The translations under genes and the position numbers were made by a program. Shown here in pieces: positions 43,288 through 51,445 of a DNA stretch of 64,000 nucleotides (positions are counted from its first letter, which is position 1; every line of letters starts with the position of its first letter). Location: assembly GCA_002166865.1 (NCBI GenBank), contig NHTQ01000002.1, forward strand, positions 124,001 through 188,000, read 5' to 3'. The notes below the pieces were generated by a model. The model searched no databases. It saw nothing but the letters and a program-made list of their open reading frames with translations, and was not told the origin of the DNA. The stretch is from Rhodobacteraceae bacterium WFHF2C18. GTDB lineage: Bacteria > Pseudomonadota > Alphaproteobacteria > Rhodobacterales > Rhodobacteraceae.

Positions 43288-43510
43288 GCGGTCCTCCTGC
43301 GCTTGTCCGGCCCAAGATGGCCCGGGCGGGCGGCCTGTCCAAGCCGGATTCCACCGAACACAGGAGGTGTGCGGTGACGCAGGACCACGTATCGCGCCCG
43401 CCCGGCGGCCGAAGTTGGGGGGACGGTCCACCTTTGGAGGTGGTGAAGGGAGATCAGCGATGCCCCCGGCGACCCTGCGGAAGCAGAACAGATGACGCAG
43501 ATTTTCGTGA

Positions 43511-45568
43511 TCAGCGGGCCGCGGTGGACACGGCATGCCCCGATATGTCCGCAACCTGCGCTTCGGGGATGTCGAAGGAGAAGCGGCTGCCCCTGCCCGG
43601 CGTGCTTTCGGCCCTGAGGGTGCCGCCGTGCAGATCGACGATCTGGCGCGCGATGGCCAGGCCCAGCCCCACGCCGTCGTGGCTGCGGGTGATCGAGCCG
43701 TCGGCCTGTTCGAAGCAGTCGAAGATCCGGTCGAGCGTACCGGCCTCGATCCCGCAGCCGGTATCGGTGACGCTGAAGCGGGTATGACCGTCCTCTGCCC
43801 GCACGGTGAGCGTCACGCTGCCCGAGTCGGTGAACTTGATGGCGTTTTCCGTCAGGTTGTAGAGCACCTGCATCAGCCGGCTGCGGTCGGCCCGCAGGAG
43901 GGGCGCGTCGCAGGCGCAGGACAGGGTGAGGCCCTTCGCCTCGGCCTGGGGGCGCAGATCCTCGACCACGGCGCGGGCCACCTCGGCGGCGGAGACGGGC
44001 TCGGGATCGAGGCGTAGCTGGCCGCGCTCGGCCTTGGTCCAGTCCAGCAGGTCTCCGACAAGGCGCAACATGTGGTCGGCCGAGGCCAGGACCTTGCCGC
44101 CCTGGTTGGCGACGGTTGCGCGGTATTCCGCTGCGGCGGCCTGGACCTCGTGGAGATCGACGGGATCACTGGCGAGGGCCGCCTCCAGCCGCTGCGCCTG
44201 GGGCAGTCGGTTCTCGTTGGCCATGAAGGCGGCCATGCCGGAGATCACGGTCAGCGGCGTGCGCAATTCGTGGCTGATGTTGTTCAGGAATTGCGTTTTC
44301 TGCCGGTTGGCGGCCTCGGCGGCTTCCTGCGCCTCGATCTGGGGCGTGATGTCGGTGCGCACGCCCACGGTGTAGCCGTGCGGGGTCTTGGCCTCCGTCA
44401 CTTTCAGCCAGCGACCATCGGCCTGTTGTTGCAGGAGCGCGCGCGTGGGATTGCGATGGTGGCGCATGCGTTCTTCCAGCCATTCCTCCTCGCGCCCTTG
44501 GGCATCGGGGAACTGGCCGCGATCAAGCGCCTGGCGCAGCAGGTCGCGGAAACGGATACCGGGCCGGATCAGATCCGAGGACCTGTCGTGGTAGTCCGCG
44601 TAGCGGCGGTTGAAGGTCACGATGCGGTCGTTCTGGTCGAAGGCGACGAAGCCTTCGTGCAGGCACTCGATCGACTCGCCCAGAAGGGCATGGGCGCGTT
44701 CGCTTTTCATCGAGACGTGGCGCAGCGCCAGGAGGGTGGCCAGCAGGAAGCCGGTGGCGAGCAGCGTGAAGAGGATGAGGCGGGGGCTTTGCGGCGAATA
44801 GCCCGGCCAGCCGCCGGCGGGGCGCGCCGCGATTTCCCATCTGCTGCTGAGGAAGCGGGCGGGTTCCACCACCGCGCCGCCGTCGAAATCCGCCGGTGCG
44901 CCATGGAGGACCCGCCGGGGATGGCCGGCGGGATAGACTTCGCGCAGCCCGAAGGCGTGGCCGGGGGAGTCGGTGAAATTGAACAGCCCCTTCCGCGTGA
45001 TCCCGATGGAGATGACGCCCCAGAAGCGGTCCGCGCCGGTGCCCTCCTGCGGTATGAAGACGGGATAGCGCAGGATGTAGCCGGTTCCGCCCTGCACCAA
45101 GGATACCGGCCCGTCCAGCACCGGGGCACGGTCGCGAAAGGCGCGGGCAACGGTGGGCAGTTGCGCGGGCACCTGCCAGTATTTCAGGCCGATGGCGTTC
45201 TCGTTGCCCTCAAGGGGAAAGATGCGGGTGATCTCGAGCCCCGGGGCGAGCGCGACGCCGATGATCTCGGGGTTGTGGTCCAGCAGGCGGCGGGCGACCT
45301 GAGCGATCTTTTCCTCCGGGGGCGTCGCCGAAACCGCGATGTAGCTTTCGATCCGGTTGGCGACGAGATCGAGTTCGAAAAGGCGGGTCTTGATGTGGTC
45401 GATGGCCTCGTGCACGTCCTCGGTCAGCTCGGCGCGCAGGCTGTCCAGGTGGTCCTGCCGGTCGCGCTCGATGATGGCATAGCCGATCGCGAGGCTGAGC
45501 CCCACCGCCGAGGCGATGAGCAGAAGGTAAGCCCGCGAGACGAGCAGCTTGTGGGACTTGCCGAGCAC
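43511..45568 (-). CDS. membrane sensor histidine kinase (CHASE-PAS-HisKA-HATPase)
   Basis: A 685-residue kinase starting at GTG 45568. Two membrane segments at about 13-31 and 264-284 bracket a periplasmic CHASE-type sensor (FPLEGNENAIGLKYWQ, GPVSLVQGGTGYILRYPVF). A PAS region with ECLHEGFVAFDQNDRIVTFNRRY follows, then the phospho-acceptor His in FLNNISHELRTPL near 423, and the HATPase domain with LTENAIKF, DTGCGIE and GVGLGLAIARQ. No response regulator is encoded beside it, so the partner is unknown. It lies downstream of dnaE2 on the same strand with 162 bases between. A GTTC-N7-ATTC sequence at 45606-45620 precedes it. Confidence 0.9.
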   Translation of the reverse strand: MLGKSHKLLVSRAYLLLIASAVGLSLAIGYAIIERDRQDHLDSLRAELTEDVHEAIDHIKTRLFELDLVANRIESYIAVSATPPEEKIAQVARRLLDHNPEIIGVALAPGLEITRIFPLEGNENAIGLKYWQVPAQLPTVARAFRDRAPVLDGPVSLVQGGTGYILRYPVFIPQEGTGADRFWGVISIGITRKGLFNFTDSPGHAFGLREVYPAGHPRRVLHGAPADFDGGAVVEPARFLSSRWEIAARPAGGWPGYSPQSPRLILFTLLATGFLLATLLALRHVSMKSERAHALLGESIECLHEGFVAFDQNDRIVTFNRRYADYHDRSSDLIRPGIRFRDLLRQALDRGQFPDAQGREEEWLEERMRHHRNPTRALLQQQADGRWLKVTEAKTPHGYTVGVRTDITPQIEAQEAAEAANRQKTQFLNNISHELRTPLTVISGMAAFMANENRLPQAQRLEAALASDPVDLHEVQAAAAEYRATVANQGGKVLASADHMLRLVGDLLDWTKAERGQLRLDPEPVSAAEVARAVVEDLRPQAEAKGLTLSCACDAPLLRADRSRLMQVLYNLTENAIKFTDSGSVTLTVRAEDGHTRFSVTDTGCGIEAGTLDRIFDCFEQADGSITRSHDGVGLGLAIARQIVDLHGGTLRAESTPGRGSRFSFDIPEAQVADISGHAVSTAAR

Positions 45569-45730
45569 GTCGTTTCTTGCCTGTCGTTTGTTCTGCTGGT
45601 CTTTTGTTCTTGGCCGATTCCCGACCGCTTGGTCGAATTTGGACCCTTCCGCCGGGATCCGAAAGGGGGCGGGCGGAAGTTTCCAAAGAGGTGTGGAGGA
45701 AATTTGACGGGGTCGGCATAATGTTGCCGG

Positions 45731-48625
45731 TTACGTCGCGTTGCCCGGCGGGCGGCCCTGCGGGGGGGTCAGGATGTCGCGCAGCAGCGCCAGGGGATGG
45801 GCGCGCAGCGACAGGCGCAGGGCGGCGTAATCCTCGACCATTTCCTCGGCCAGGGACATCCGCGGCAGGTGCGCCGCCGGTTCCGCGATCGCCTCGCCGT
45901 CCATGTCCTGCGCGAAAAGCGGCAGCGGCGCATCGCCCGACAGCGCCCGGGCCTGCCAGAGCGCCGCGCGCCGGGTGAGGCCGAGCGCGGCGAAGGCATC
46001 GGCCTCGGCCAGGCGGATGATCCCGGCCGGCGCGATCCCGGCGCGGCGCCAGACATCGGCCACCTCGGTATAGCCGTTGCCGCGGGCGGCCGCGATCCAG
46101 GCGGCGTCGTCCTCGGGCATGCCCTTGATCTGGCGGAACCCCAGCCGCAGGGCGAGGCCGCCGCGCCCGTCGGGTTCCATCACGTTGTCCCAGTAGCTTG
46201 CCTGGATGCAGACGGGGCGCACCTCGACCCCGTGTTCGCGCGCGTCGCGCACGATCTGGGCGGGCGCGTAGAAGCCCATGGGCTGGCTGTTCAGGAGCGC
46301 GCAGGCGAACAGGCCGGGATGGTGGCGCTTGATCCAGGCCGAGGCATAGACCAGCAGGGCGAAGCTGGCGGCGTGGCTTTCGGGAAAGCCGTAGCTGCCG
46401 AACCCCTCGATCTGGGAAAAGCAGCGCGCGGCGAAGTCCGCATCGTAGCCGTTGGCGCGCATGCCCCGCAGGAAACGGTCGCGGAACTCGGAGACGTTGC
46501 CGTTCTTCTTGAAGGTGGCCAGTGACCGGCGCAGGCGGTCGGCCTCCTCGGGCGTGAAGCCGGCGCCGGTGATGGCGATCTGCATGGCCTGTTCCTGGAA
46601 CAGCGGCACGCCCAGGGTCTTGCCCAGAACCGCGCCCAGCTCGTCGGAGGGAAACTCCACCGCTTCCTCGCCGTTGCGGCGGCGGATATAGGGATGGACC
46701 ATGTCGCCCTGGATCGGGCCGGGGCGGATGATCGCCACCTGGATGACCAGATCGTAGAAACAGCGCGGCTTCATCCGCGGCAGGAAATTCATCTGCGCCC
46801 GGGATTCCACCTGGAAGATGCCGACGGAATCGGCGCGGCAGAGCATGTCGTAGACGGCCCCGTCCTCGGGCGGCAGGGTGGCGAGCGTGTAGTCCTGCCC
46901 CGCGTGCTGGCGCATCAGCTCGAAGGCCTTGCGGATACAGGTGAGCATGCCGAGGCTGAGGACATCGACCTTGAGGATGCCCAGGGCCTCGATGTCGTCC
47001 TTGTCCCAGCAGATGACGGTGCGGTCCTCCATCGCGGCGTTCTCGACGGGCACCAGTTCGTCAAGCCGCCCCTCGGTCATGATGAAGCCGCCCACGTGCT
47101 GCGACAGGTGGCGCGGGAAGCCCTCGATCTCGGCGACCAGCTGCAGGGTCAGTTGCAGGCGCCGGTCGTCGGGGTCCAGCCCGACCTCGGCCAGGCGCTG
47201 GCGCGCCAGTTCGCCGGCGGCGAAGACCCCCCAGAGCTGCGAGGACAGCGCCGCGATGGTGTCCTCGGAAAGTCCCATGGCCTTGCCCACCTCGCGGATG
47301 GCGCGCTTGCCGCGGTAGTGGATGACCGTGGCGCAGAGCCCGGCGCGGTGGCGCCCGTAACGGTCGTAGATGTGCTGGATCACCTCTTCGCGGCGTTCGT
47401 GTTCGAAATCCACGTCGATATCGGGCGGCTCGTTGCGGGCCTCCGACACGAAGCGTTCGAAAACCATCGTGCCGATCTCGGGGGAGACGCTGGTGACCCC
47501 CAGGCAGTAGCAGGTCACCGAATTGGCCGCCGATCCGCGCCCCTGGCAGAGGATGCCGCGGGACCGGGCGAAGGCCACCACGTCGTGGACGGTCAGGAAA
47601 TAGGGCTCGTAGCCCAGTTTCGCGATGAGGGTCAGCTCGTGCTCCAGCAGGGTGCGCACCTTTTCCGGCGCGCCCTGCGGATAGCGCCGGGTCAGCCCTT
47701 CCTGCGCCAGCCGGCGCAGGCGGGCGGCGGGCGTTTCTCCCCCGGCGATCTCGCTGGGGTATTCGTAGGCCAGTTCGTCGAGCGAGAAGGCGAGGGCCCC
47801 GGCCAGCTCCCCGGCGCGGTGCACGGCCCCTTCGTGCCCACGGAACAGGCGCAGCATCTCGGCCTCGGTGCGCAGGCGGCATTCGGCATTGGCCAGCGCC
47901 GCGCGGCCCAGGGTGTCCACCTGCGCCCCGGTGCGGATGGCGGTCAGCACGTCGGCCAGCCGGCGGCGGCGGCCGTGGTGCATGAGCGGGCAGGCCGAGG
48001 CGACGGTGGGCAGGTCCATTTCGCGGGCCAGCTCCGCCAGCCTGTCGAAACGGGCGGGATCCTGGCCGTCGTAACGCGGGCGCATCAGCAGGTGCATGTC
48101 CGCCCGCAGGCTGTCGGCCAGGGGGCGGGCGTGGGCCTGCCAGTCCTGCGCCGCGCCCTCGGGCGGGTGCAGCAGCAGCGCCATGTGGCCGGCATGCGCC
48201 AGCAGGTCGGCGCAGGTCAGGTGGCAGGCGCCCTTCTCGGATCGGCGCCGGCCGGTGGTCAGCAGGCGGCAGAGCCGGGCCCAGCCCGCCCGGTCGCGCG
48301 GCAGGGCGGTGAGCGTCAGCCCCTCGGCCAGTTCCAGCCGCGCGGCGGGGATGAGCCGCGGCGTATTGGACCAGGCCGGCCGGTGGCCGGCGGGGGCGGG
48401 CGGGCCGACCGGACCCTCGCGCGCTTCCAGCGCGCGGCGCTCGGCCACCTGGCGGGCGATCTCGCGCGCCTGGATATGGGCGCGGACGATGCCGGCCACC
48501 GAATTGGCGTCCGCCACGGCGAGCGCCGGCAGCCCGAGCGCGGCGGCGCGGCGGATGTATTCCTCGGGGTGCGAGGCGCCGGTCAGGAAGGTGAAGTTGG
48601 AGGTGGCGGAGAGTTCGGCGAACAT
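45731..48625 (-). CDS. dnaE2: error-prone DNA polymerase DnaE2 (ImuC), C-terminally short
   Basis: A 964-residue C-family polymerase alpha subunit of the DnaE2/ImuC type: start MFAELSATSNFTFLTGASHPEEY (PHP domain), then the palm with PPDIDVDFEHERREE near 400 and KVDVLSLGMLT near 556 supplying the catalytic Asp residues, and GFGSYGFPESHAASFALLVYASAW. Family members have about 1050-1100 residues and end in an OB fold; this one stops at AHPLALLRDILTPPQG, where the OB fold should begin, and the 162 bases to the next gene cannot supply it. No imuA or imuB is in the window. DnaE2 carries out mutagenic translesion synthesis in the SOS response. Activity of the short form is uncertain. Confidence 0.88.
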   Translation of the reverse strand: MFAELSATSNFTFLTGASHPEEYIRRAAALGLPALAVADANSVAGIVRAHIQAREIARQVAERRALEAREGPVGPPAPAGHRPAWSNTPRLIPAARLELAEGLTLTALPRDRAGWARLCRLLTTGRRRSEKGACHLTCADLLAHAGHMALLLHPPEGAAQDWQAHARPLADSLRADMHLLMRPRYDGQDPARFDRLAELAREMDLPTVASACPLMHHGRRRRLADVLTAIRTGAQVDTLGRAALANAECRLRTEAEMLRLFRGHEGAVHRAGELAGALAFSLDELAYEYPSEIAGGETPAARLRRLAQEGLTRRYPQGAPEKVRTLLEHELTLIAKLGYEPYFLTVHDVVAFARSRGILCQGRGSAANSVTCYCLGVTSVSPEIGTMVFERFVSEARNEPPDIDVDFEHERREEVIQHIYDRYGRHRAGLCATVIHYRGKRAIREVGKAMGLSEDTIAALSSQLWGVFAAGELARQRLAEVGLDPDDRRLQLTLQLVAEIEGFPRHLSQHVGGFIMTEGRLDELVPVENAAMEDRTVICWDKDDIEALGILKVDVLSLGMLTCIRKAFELMRQHAGQDYTLATLPPEDGAVYDMLCRADSVGIFQVESRAQMNFLPRMKPRCFYDLVIQVAIIRPGPIQGDMVHPYIRRRNGEEAVEFPSDELGAVLGKTLGVPLFQEQAMQIAITGAGFTPEEADRLRRSLATFKKNGNVSEFRDRFLRGMRANGYDADFAARCFSQIEGFGSYGFPESHAASFALLVYASAWIKRHHPGLFACALLNSQPMGFYAPAQIVRDAREHGVEVRPVCIQASYWDNVMEPDGRGGLALRLGFRQIKGMPEDDAAWIAAARGNGYTEVADVWRRAGIAPAGIIRLAEADAFAALGLTRRAALWQARALSGDAPLPLFAQDMDGEAIAEPAAHLPRMSLAEEMVEDYAALRLSLRAHPLALLRDILTPPQGRPPGNAT

Positions 48626-48636
48626 GGCGAGTCGGC

Positions 48637-48656
48637 ATTATATTCACGTTTTGTTC
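48637..48656 (-). promoter_or_regulatory. dnaE2 promoter with SOS-like box and TATAAT
   Basis: On the minus strand GAAC-AAAACGT-GAAT (48656-48642) is one base from the alphaproteobacterial LexA site GAAC-N7-GAAC and abuts a perfect TATAAT (48642-48637). The ATG at 48625 is only 11 bases beyond the TATAAT, so the transcript would be almost leaderless. No good -35 hexamer is visible. LexA binding is an inference. Confidence 0.5.
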
Positions 48657-48712
48657 TTTTTCGAGTCGCGATCCGCCGCACCCTTGCCCGACCCGGCGTC
48701 AGGCCGGTCCCG

Positions 48713-49195
48713 TCAGCGCATTTCCGACGTGCAAGGCCCGCCGCGCAGGCATTGCAGGGCCTGGTCCAGTTCGTCCTGCGAGGGCTCGGAAAAGGTCATG
48801 CCGCCGCAGGGATCGATCCGGAGGCGATATCCCTCTGCCGTCTGCCGCAGGAAGGCCAGATGCGCGGTTCCCGATTTCGGGCTGGGGCACCACACCGCGA
48901 AACATTCGACGACGAGGGTGACCGCCCGGTCGAAGGGCACGACGAACCCCGCGCGCGACAGCGCCTGCCCGTCGAAATGCGCAGGGATGCGGACCTTCCT
49001 GTCCGCCTGATCCTCCACGTCGGCCCGGGGCAGGGCGGATTCGTCGAATGTCAGCCGCCCGTGGGCCAACGCGTAGGCTTCCTCGGCTTCATCTGCCCGC
49101 TGGTAAAGGTAGGGCACATCCCGCGGCAGACAGGTCAGCGCGAGGGCCGGGCCGGCCAGCAGACAGGCGAGCAGAAGGATGGCGAGACGTGTCAT
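48713..49195 (-). CDS. uncharacterised periplasmic protein
   Basis: A 160-residue protein with a signal peptide (residues 1-19, MTRLAILLLACLLAGPALA) and a mature part with five cysteines, likely disulfide-linked (the positions include TCLPRDVP, VVECFAVWCPS, RIDPCGG and the terminal CLRGGPC). I recognise no family. ATG 49195 follows AGGAAGACAG. It lies upstream of dnaE2 on the same strand, beyond the dnaE2 promoter, and downstream of the DUF2267 gene; co-transcription is uncertain. Confidence 0.6.
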   Translation of the reverse strand: MTRLAILLLACLLAGPALALTCLPRDVPYLYQRADEAEEAYALAHGRLTFDESALPRADVEDQADRKVRIPAHFDGQALSRAGFVVPFDRAVTLVVECFAVWCPSPKSGTAHLAFLRQTAEGYRLRIDPCGGMTFSEPSQDELDQALQCLRGGPCTSEMR

Positions 49196-49287
49196 TGCTG
49201 TCTTCCTGGATGCGGGGCGCGCGGGGCGTGGATTGCCGTCCGCGCCTCCGAGCCTGCCAGCGCGGCGGCGCCGGGGCAAGGCCGCGC

Positions 49288-49719
49288 TCAGGCGGCCTTG
49301 AGCATCGCGTCCACCTCGGCGGGCAGCTGGTCGGAGACATGCGACAACTCACCGGCGTCGCAGTGCGCCTTGAGCAGGGCGAAGACCGCGTTGACCGCCG
49401 CCTCCGGCGTGACGGCCGACTGATCCCGCGTCAGATGGGTGGCGACCGCTTGCAGGAACTGGTCGCGGCTGCGTTCCTTGTGGGGGCAGTCCGAGGGGCG
49501 CCAGTCCTCGAAATAGATGCCGCGCACCAGCAGCGGCAGTTGCTGGGACAGGTGCACCGCCTCGTCCGGCACCATCCGGTCGCGCAGCGCGTGCAGGCCC
49601 GCGCGCAGCACGTGGTAGGCTTCCTGCTTGGACGCGCCCGTCGCCTCGCTCACCTCGTTGAGCCAGGCGTTCGTCTCGTCCACGGTCTTGTCGAAAATGG
49701 GCAATCCTGCGTCGGGCAT
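49288..49719 (-). CDS. DUF2267 domain protein
   Basis: A 143-residue helical cytoplasmic protein matching DUF2267: DETNAWLNEVSEATGASKQEAYHVLRAGLHALRDR near 14-48 and LSQQLPLLVRGIYFEDWRP near 57-75. Ribosome site AAGAGGAGGACAC precedes ATG 49719. Members are often found with stress or envelope proteins, and their function is unknown. It is followed on the same strand by the secreted cysteine protein and preceded by rppH, whose stop lies 64 bases upstream. Confidence 0.8.
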   Translation of the reverse strand: MPDAGLPIFDKTVDETNAWLNEVSEATGASKQEAYHVLRAGLHALRDRMVPDEAVHLSQQLPLLVRGIYFEDWRPSDCPHKERSRDQFLQAVATHLTRDQSAVTPEAAVNAVFALLKAHCDAGELSHVSDQLPAEVDAMLKAA

Positions 49720-49783
49720 GTCGTGTCCTCCTCTTGCGTGTTCAGAGGGCACAACGCTGTCTGGGCCCGGGCGTTCCTCGGGG

Positions 49784-50266
49784 TCAGATCCGGTCGCCGA
49801 ATTCCGCCAGCACCCGTTCGTAGACCGGGCGCTTGAAAGGCACGATGAAGGCGGGCAGATCGCTCGGATCCAGCCAGCGCCACTGCGAGAACTCGGGGTG
49901 GTCGGTGTCGATCTGGATATCCGAATCGCTGCCGTGAAAGCGCAGGAGGAACCATTTCTGCTCCTGTCCGCGAAAGCGGCCCTTCCAGATGCGCGGCACG
50001 ATGTCGTGGGGCAGGTCGTAGCGCAGCCACCCTTCGGTTTCGGCCTCGACGCTGACCAGTTCGGGGGGTACGCCGATCTCTTCGCGCAATTCCCGCAGGG
50101 CGGCCTCGCGCGGGGTCTCGCCACGGTCGATGCCGCCCTGGGGCATCTGCCAGGCCGGCGCCGCGGTGTCGATGCGCTGACCGGCGAAGACCTTGCCCGC
50201 GCGGTTGGCCATCATCACGCCCACGCAGGGCCGGTAGGGAAGCGTCTCGATCTCGTCGGGGGTCAT
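49784..50266 (-). CDS. rppH: RNA pyrophosphohydrolase (Nudix)
   Basis: A 160-residue Nudix hydrolase of the RppH type: [21 protein letters not shown] at the start, [27 protein letters not shown] near 39-65 as the complete Nudix box, and later [12 protein letters not shown] and [14 protein letters not shown]. RppH removes pyrophosphate from the 5' end of mRNA and starts RNase E-dependent decay. The length is normal. I recall it adjoining ctpA in relatives; here SBP, ClC, LysR and EamA genes lie between. Confidence 0.92.
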   Translation of the reverse strand: MTPDEIETLPYRPCVGVMMANRAGKVFAGQRIDTAAPAWQMPQGGIDRGETPREAALRELREEIGVPPELVSVEAETEGWLRYDLPHDIVPRIWKGRFRGQEQKWFLLRFHGSDSDIQIDTDHPEFSQWRWLDPSDLPAFIVPFKRPVYERVLAEFGDRI

Positions 50267-50329
50267 CGGGGGCCTTTTTTGAACTGCGCGGCCACTGTCG
50301 GGGTGTGCGTGCGCAAGGTCAAGCGCGTC

Positions 50330-51445
50330 TCACCCTCCGGCGTCCAGCCACTCGCGGAACCGGCGGGCGCGCAGGGATCGGGTGTGGCTGTACCATTCGC
50401 TGTCGGCCACCAGCTTGCGCGGCCCGTGCTGCGGCGCATTGGGCAGGTGATCGCGCATCGGGATCCCGGTCTCGGGGGAGAGCCCGATCCGCTCCAGCGC
50501 GCTGTCCCGCGCCGGGCCGTAGGGGATGCGTTCGGCCAGCCGCGCCATGGGCGCCGGTCGGGTCGCGTAGCGCAGGAAGCGCCGGGCCGCCGCCGGCTGA
50601 TCCGAGGCGGCCGGGATCGCCCAGACCTCGTAGCCGATCAGGCGCCCGTCCCAGACCACGCTCAGCGGCGCGCCGTCGCGCGCGGCCGCGAAAAAGCGCC
50701 CGTTGTAGCCACTGGCCATGACGGCCTCGCCCGCGGCCAGCAGGCGGGCGGGCGCGCCGGCCTCCTCCCACCAGACGATGTGGCCGCGCAGGTCCTCCAG
50801 GCGGCGCAGGGCCAGCCGAAGGCCGCGATCGGTGCTCAGCAGGTCGTAGACCTGCGCCGGCGGCACGCCCTCGGCCAGCATGGCCCATTCCAGGATCACG
50901 TCCGGGGTTTTCTGGATGGCCCGCTTGCCCGGAAAGCGCGCGGTGTCGAAGAAGTGCTCGATCCGCGTCGGCTTGACCCCCGGAAAGGCGCGGTCGTCAT
51001 AGGCCATCACGGTGGCAAAGACGTTCTGGGGAACCGAGCAGGGCCGCAGCCGCGCGGGCGCGAAATCGCGGCGCGCGGCGCGCAGATCGCCCAGGATCGC
51101 CGCGTGGTCCAGCCGGCGCAGCAGCCCCGCCTCGCAGCCGGTGATCGCCGCGGGTTCCAGCATGTCGATGACGTCCCAGCCTTCTTCGGCGGCGCGGGTG
51201 CGCAGGCTGTCCGGGTCGCCGGCGTACTGGACGACCTTCACGGGGATGCCCGTGGCCCTGGTGAAGGGATCGAAGACGGCGGCGCGCTGCGCCTGCGCAT
51301 AGGCGCCGCCCCAGGTGACGACGGTCAGCGGCCGGGGATCGGCCCCGGCGGCCGCGGCCAGGGTGCAGAGCAGGCCGAGCAGGATCGGCAGCGCGCTTCG
51401 GGGGCGCCACCGGCGGGCGGGGTGTGGCGGATCACAGAACGGCAT
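50330..51445 (-). CDS. extracellular solute-binding protein, polyamine/opine-type
   Basis: A 371-residue periplasmic binding protein with a signal peptide near residues 15-35 (AAAAGADP) and the segment LTVVTWGGAYAQAQRAAVFDPFTRATGIPVKVVQYAGD, typical of the PotD/spermidine-putrescine-like ABC transporter binding proteins. No permease or ATPase is encoded beside it. Its start overlaps the end of the chloride channel gene by 14 bases, so the two are translationally coupled. The ligand is unknown; an orphan role in sensing or with a distant transporter is possible. Confidence 0.82.
   Translation of the reverse strand: MPFCDPPHPARRWRPRSALPILLGLLCTLAAAAGADPRPLTVVTWGGAYAQAQRAAVFDPFTRATGIPVKVVQYAGDPDSLRTRAAEEGWDVIDMLEPAAITGCEAGLLRRLDHAAILGDLRAARRDFAPARLRPCSVPQNVFATVMAYDDRAFPGVKPTRIEHFFDTARFPGKRAIQKTPDVILEWAMLAEGVPPAQVYDLLSTDRGLRLALRRLEDLRGHIVWWEEAGAPARLLAAGEAVMASGYNGRFFAAARDGAPLSVVWDGRLIGYEVWAIPAASDQPAAARRFLRYATRPAPMARLAERIPYGPARDSALERIGLSPETGIPMRDHLPNAPQHGPRKLVADSEWYSHTRSLRARRFREWLDAGG

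Noticed and set aside
43288-43510. Possible short genes between the VOC and histidine kinase genes
   Set aside because: Candidates such as an 11-codon reading behind GAAGGGAGA and a GTG frame behind AGGAGGTG run into the kinase gene antisense or are too short; composition does not support coding.
46694-49423. 909-codon plus-strand open frame
   Set aside because: It is antisense to dnaE2 and its neighbour. High GC leaves few stops, the product is Gly/Arg/Gln-rich low complexity, and no ribosome site or domain is seen.
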